A DNA stretch of 64,000 bases from Engraulis encrasicolus (lineage: Eukaryota > Chordata > Actinopteri > Clupeiformes > Engraulidae). Made by a program: the position numbers and the translations under genes. The stretch spans positions 57,549,850 through 57,613,849 of the forward strand of contig NC_085861.1 in NCBI RefSeq assembly GCF_034702125.1. The letters run 5' to 3'. The notes beneath the pieces were generated by a model, which was not told the origin of the DNA, made no database searches, and saw only the letters and a list, made by a program, of their open reading frames with translations. Shown piece after piece: positions 59,698-64,000 of this stretch (within the stretch, counting starts at the first letter, position 1; every line of letters starts with the position of its first letter).

Positions 59698-60588
59698 CAG
59701 TGTTAATTTCGTCAACCATGACTATGACTAAAATATTTCGTCAATGCCCTTTTTTGATTTTCGTCATTTAGACTAAGACTAAATTGGGAAGGCAATGACT
59801 AAAATATGACTAAGACTAAAATTGATTTTCGTCATTGTGACTAAGACTAAGACTAAATTTTAAAAAGCTGACGAAATTAACACTGATATTAAATAAAATA
59901 GAGAAAAAGAGAACCAGTGTGTGAAGAGGTATTATTCTGTACAGTGTGATATATGTTAAAAAGAGAAGCAGTGTGCGGAGAAGGTTTATTCTCTACAGTC
60001 AATGATATATGTTAAAAGTGTGTGGAGAAGTTCTGTAATGTACAGTGTTGACTAAAATGACGAAAATGACTAAAAATTGACTGAGACTAAAATTGATTTT
60101 CGTCATTTAGACTACGACTAAGACTAAATTGGAAAGGCAATGACTAAAATATGACTAAGACTAAAATTTATTTTCGGCATTGTGACTAAAGGTGCCGGTA
60201 TGCTTGCTGTGAGCTGTAAATTACGCGCGTCACCGCGAGCAACCGGCATCACATGCTTGCTTCAAAAGCAGTTGACTAAGACGCAAAATACTGGCGGACA
60301 AACTCAATGAGACGCTCTTAAAGTTGCTGTCATTGTCGTTTTCATCAGAAGCACACGCGTGGAACTGTGTAATCATTCTTACGATCGTCCCCAGCGAGTT
60401 TGAAGATAGGCCTATTGCACCTGAGGCACGTATTTGGCTGCCGTGTCCAACGCGCGCGAAATTGACATTAAATACGCATGTTAACGCGTTCATGAACGAA
60501 TCGTGCACACGCTCGCGTATCTTGCAGCAAGCATACCGGCACCTTAAGACTACGACTAAATAAAAAAAAGCTGACAAAATTAACACTG
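59698..60588. mobile_element. hAT-type miniature element inside the LINE
   Basis: Starts CAGTGTTAATTTCGTCAACC and ends GCTGACAAAATTAACACTG. The flanking 8-mers are TACCCAAG and TACCTAAG, one mismatch. Removing it restores the continuous LINE reading frame across the proline-lysine codons. The interior repeats GACTAAGACTAAA-like words. Confidence 0.92.
60190..60544. mobile_element. Harbinger-type miniature element inside the hAT-type element
   Basis: The inverted ends AGGTGCCGGTATGCTTGC and GCAAGCATACCGGCACCT are exact and flanked by TAA on both sides (60187-60189, 60545-60547), the 3-base duplication typical of PIF/Harbinger. It is CpG-rich compared with its host. Confidence 0.85.
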
Positions 60589-62364
60589 TACCTAAGAAAC
60601 CTTGTCCACGTGAGAATAATGATTTTAGACCGGTTGCCTTAACATCAGTGGTGATGAAAACATTTGAGCGTATAATGCTGGGGGAATTAAGAACACAGGT
60701 GCAACACCTTCTCGACCCCTATCAGTTTGCCTATAAGGATAGAAGGAGTACTGCAGACGCACTATGTACTACATCTCATCTTATAATTAAGCACCTTGAA
60801 AACACCAAGGCATATGCCAGGCTCCTTTTTATGGATTTTAGTTCTGCGTTTAACACAATTGTGCCTCATTTTTTTGTTAGAGAAATTACAAAGAATGCAT
60901 GTCAACCCTATTATGATTAAATGGTATAATGCATTTCTCACAGATAGGACACAGCAGGTAAAAATTAACTCCACACTCTCTGACATACTCACAATCAACA
61001 CAGGAGTCCCACAAGGTTGTGTGAGTTCCCCATTATTGTTCACATTATACACAAATGAATACACAAATCAATACTCAAACAATCACATAATCAAATTTTC
61101 AGACGACACAGTCATTCTTAGTTTACTGACACAGGACTCTGATGCTTCTGTCTACCAGTCAGAGGTAGACAAGGCTGTGTTGTGGTGCGAGTCGAATAAC
61201 CTGGTATTAAATGTAAGCAAAACAAAAGAAATGATATTCGACCCCAGGTCCATAGGTAAACATGAATTTATCAATCTGAACGGGGAGCCAGTGGAGCAGG
61301 TCTCCACATACAAATACCTAGGAGTTGTATTTGATTCTCAATTAAAATGGGCTCAGCACGTTGAATTTTTAAGTGTGAGAATCAGCCAACGGATACATTT
61401 CCTTAGGAGGTTGAGAGTGTTTGGCATTGAAAAAGAAATAATGATGGCTTTTTACAGGGCTTCAATCGAATCAATCATCAGATATGGGATCGTGGTATGG
61501 TTTGGGAACCTTTCTGTGAAATTGAAAGCTGAACTACAAACTCTCATTAAGAGAGCAGGGAAAATAATGGGCATGCCCCCTCCCACATCACTGCAGGCCT
61601 TATTTGACGAAACAGTAAAAAGACAGGGTCTGAAGATCATAGAGGATGATGAACATATTTTGCATGGGGAATATGAGATACTGCCCTCAGGGAAGAGATA
61701 CAGGCTACCCAACTGTAATACTAATAGGTTCAAATTTTCAATGGTCCCTTGGTCAATAAGGATACTAAATAGCAGGTCTTAGTGGTGCGCATGTGTGTGT
61801 GTGTGGGGGGGGGGGTGATACTTTTATGTAGCATTATACTTTTGTACATGCAGCATTATAGTTTTTATCTCCTGTATTTTATTTTATTATTATTATTATT
61901 ATTATTTTTTTTTTTTTTTCTTTCTGAGCAATAGCTCTAGCTCAGAGTATGTGCAATATCTAGGTTTGTATATGCCTTTGGATGACTCAGGGCCAAACTG
62001 GAACGTTGGGTGTAACACTAACAATGGTCGTCTGTTACCTGTTTACATGTTTGTTTGTGCTTTGTGGTCTTAAGTCTGTCTATTGTGGTAATTTGATGTT
62101 AATTGTGAATCACACTTTCTCATGTCCATTCTGAATTTCTCTCCTGAAGAGACAATAAAGGATAATCTAATCTAATCTAATCCATGACAGTTTAACATTA
62201 TTGATGGAATTATGGAAATAAATCAACTTTTTCATGCTATTCTAATAAAGTGGCCTGGAGCTGTTATACGTACAGTAAGTGCGTGTGTACATATGTATTT
62301 AAAACACATTTTAATGGGATTATTTACCCGACTGTACAAGCTTTTTTAAAAAAATGTATTTTTT

Positions 62365-62500
62365 ATGGGCTTTTTCACCTTTATTTCCGATAGAACAGTG
62401 AAAAGCGACAGGAAGCGAATGTGGAGAGAGAGACGGGATAGGGATGGCAAATGACCCGGGCCGGATTCGAACCCTGGGTGCAACCCTTGGGCATGCCCAA
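62365..62500 (-). mobile_element. tRNA-like SINE, truncated
   Basis: TATGGGCTTTTTCACCTTTA, GCGACAGGAAGCGAATGTGG and GGATTCGAACCCTGGG follow the reverse-strand SINE layout, without the terminal GGCCACGGCAGGG part. Confidence 0.7.
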
Positions 62501-62513
62501 ATGTGGGGGCTTA

Positions 62514-63217
62514 AGGGGGATTCATACTTGGCGTGACTGGCGCTAGCCTCCTTCATACTTCACTTGCGACGATGACGCGCGCCGTCACGTGACCCAAAAT
62601 GACGTCACACGCCGTAGCGCGAGCTGCCGTGGTGCGAGTTCGTGCACCCCACATTTTTTGTAACTTGGCGTGCGCCACCAGCGACCATGTAGTTAGGCAG
62701 ACAAAGCAGGAGTTGCGAAGAGAGGCTACAGCTACTGTAGGCTACTACAGAATGGTTTCTGCATCATTTTGAGGATAATAAAATGTCCTAGAGAGTTATT
62801 TTATCTTTTCCCTTAAATGTTGTTCAGTGAAACAATTGTTTACTTTGTTCAGAAGCACGTTGTGTTCGGCGATCTATTTATAAATTCTGCCGCCAGAACA
62901 ATGCTCTCACATGATCTTGGAATGATCTGGCAATGTAGGCTACAACAAAAATCTATGTTTCAATGTGGTAAGTCACAAGTCAGACGTTCAGTAGCCCTAC
63001 AGCAGCCGTGTTTGGCTTTCTATTTTATACATCCGTAGAACCCACGCTGCGAGTTGCTAAAGATACTGCAGTTTCTCTCATGAACAGCAGAGGGCACTTC
63101 CGAAAATGCGAGCGAAAGCCTGTTTGAAGTATGAATAGTCTGGCGCAAGTGATGACGTCATTGATGGTTCTCGCGCCAAACGCGCCAAAGTGCGCACGTG
63201 AAGTATGCAGAGCCCTT
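62514..63217. mobile_element. CpG-rich Harbinger-like element
   Basis: The left end AGGGGGATTCATACTTGGCG is mirrored by GTGAAGTATGCAGAGCCCT at the right, with TTA-like bases outside each end. The interior has many CGCGCC and TGACGTCA words and no credible ORF. Confidence 0.55.
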
Positions 63218-63256
63218 TAGCGCGCTGCGCCACAGCGCCGCCCTGACTGGACAAGC

Positions 63257-63675
63257 TTAAAGGACCAGTTTGGTCAATTTCAACATGCAGTTGTAATGCT
63301 CACACTACCCTGGACTTATTACCCTGGACTTAAGGAAGGTTTTTTTTTCTTCAGCCTTTTCCGAGATCCTGGTCATTGTAATGGGGGCAGCTCTTTGTTT
63401 ACATTTCATAAAAACATTTTTATTTATTCCCAAAAACATCCGAAAGGTTATACAACATCAGCAGACAACTAGCAAACAGCGGTACCTTATGGGAAAATAT
63501 TTGGAGTAGGCCTATGTTCATTTAAAAAAAATGTAAACAAACGCTGCCCCCATTAGAATAGCTCATATCTCGGAAAGGGCTTAGCCGAAAAATGTGGCAT
63601 AACCAGGTACTGACAAGTCAAGGGTAGCGTGAGCAATACAACAGCATATTGAAATTGACTGAACTGGTCCTTTAA
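63257..63675. mobile_element. TTAA-flanked miniature element (AGGACCAGTT ends)
   Basis: TTAA at both ends (63257-63260 and 63672-63675), with AGGACCAGTTTGGTCAATTT on the left and its inverted form AATTGACTGAACTGGTCCT on the right. This is piggyBac-style and non-coding. Confidence 0.85.
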
Positions 63676-64000
63676 GAGCGAATCATGCTGCCCTGGCAAT
63701 TTGTGCCTTTTTGATTCACTCACGAGGGGCGACCAGGATTTCAAACAATTTTGATTTCCTTGCAACCATATGATTGCAGATAGCAACCTGGTTGTGAAAT
63801 GAAATCGCTTGTCGTTTCCCCATGTACATTACACGATGAGAGACTCACCGTTGAGCTCCGATTGAGCCCAAAAAGAAAATCGGTCCGATTCCCAAAACAT
63901 AGTACGTGCGACTGACAAATCGTGGCAAAATCTGTACAAAAACCGCACAGTGTCTGTCTTAGGTAAACGTTCTACACCATAGCTGATCACGTACCCTTCA
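63676..64000. other. Window end, nothing recognised
   Basis: No dhx16 exon was found here, so the remaining N-terminal exons probably lie beyond the window. Confidence 0.35.

Larger units (their letters stand above)
58930..62183 (+). mobile_element. CR1/Rex1-like LINE, 5'-truncated, split by nested elements
   Basis: The plus-strand reverse transcriptase comes in pieces. 58990-59697 has RKASGPDGISPRILHDFA and PIPK, then an insertion, then 60600-60870 (FRPVALTSVVMKTFER, MDFSSAFNTI). After a frameshift comes 60880-61782 (NTGVPQGCVSSPLLF, IKFSDDTVILS, YKYLGVVFDSQLKW). The catalytic box reads FSDD rather than the usual FADD. The 3' end carries AATAAAGGATAATC and an (AATCT)n tail meeting the host palindrome, with AATCC at both junctions. 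It resembles the minus-strand LINE at 18030-20515 but is clearly diverged. Confidence 0.9.
57908..62263. mobile_element. Palindromic Tc1/mariner-like element split by a LINE
   Basis: The left arm runs 57908-58440 (starts CAGCTCCAGGCC). The right arm runs from about 58455 to 58929 and resumes at about 62184-62263 (ends GGCCTGGAGCTG). The centre is AAATTAAACCCC..GGGGTTTAATTT around 58430-58460. Mirrored words such as TAACATTGAAGTCAATGGC and GGCATGGAAATCT confirm the fold. No ORF is present. Confidence 0.75.

Overview
The window reads as ray-finned fish (teleost) nuclear DNA. Coding exons are short, GC-richer islands separated by long AT-rich introns, GT-AG splice sites join exons in frame, and the non-coding sequence is packed with fish-type repeats: a V-SINE, other tRNA-like SINEs, two CR1/Rex1-like LINEs, Tc1/mariner relics and many hAT-, Harbinger- and TTAA-flanked miniature elements, plus long AC/GT runs. 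The repeat set would fit a clupeiform fish, but that is a weak guess. There are no prokaryotic features, no CRISPR array and no recognisable tRNA or rRNA gene.

Five genes can be modelled. (1) 50-1414 (+): last three exons of a TBC-domain (Rab GTPase-activating) protein. (2) 10766-17195 (+): complete coding part of the constitutive Hsp70 chaperone hspa8, eight coding exons, 657 residues. (3) 24025-25998 (+): a small type II TNF-superfamily ligand of the GITRL/OX40L/CD70 kind, modelled as four coding exons including a 16-base micro-exon. (4) 32641-33699 (-): a RING-finger, tail-anchored E3 ligase of the RNF183/RNF223/RNF225 type in one coding exon. (5) 40569-57871 (-): the last fifteen exons (666 residues plus stop) of the spliceosomal DEAH-box helicase dhx16; its N-terminal exons lie beyond 57871, probably beyond the window.

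Between 1415 and 10758, and between 17196 and 24024, there are only repeats and unassigned sequence, including a 5'-truncated LINE at about 18030-20515 and a 1-kb Tc1 foldback at 22684-23699. From 25999 to 32640 lie a near full-length dead Tc1 element and several miniature-element families. The dhx16 introns are an insertion hot spot. They hold an inverted-repeat-bounded element with a broken ORF of an unnamed family (41782-44728), a hAT inside a hAT (50171-51602), a hAT-type insertion in a GT run (52627-53022), a 31-bp minisatellite touching a splice donor (55551-55830), and a four-deep nest of elements (57908-62263).

The genes do not form one pathway: the window contains a Rab regulator, a cytosolic chaperone, an immune ligand, a membrane ubiquitin ligase and a splicing helicase. 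The combination of HSP70, TNF ligand, RNF183-type gene and DHX16 does recall the vertebrate MHC and its paralogous regions. No single novel defence-like system was found. The least explained item is the inverted-repeat element in the last dhx16 intron.
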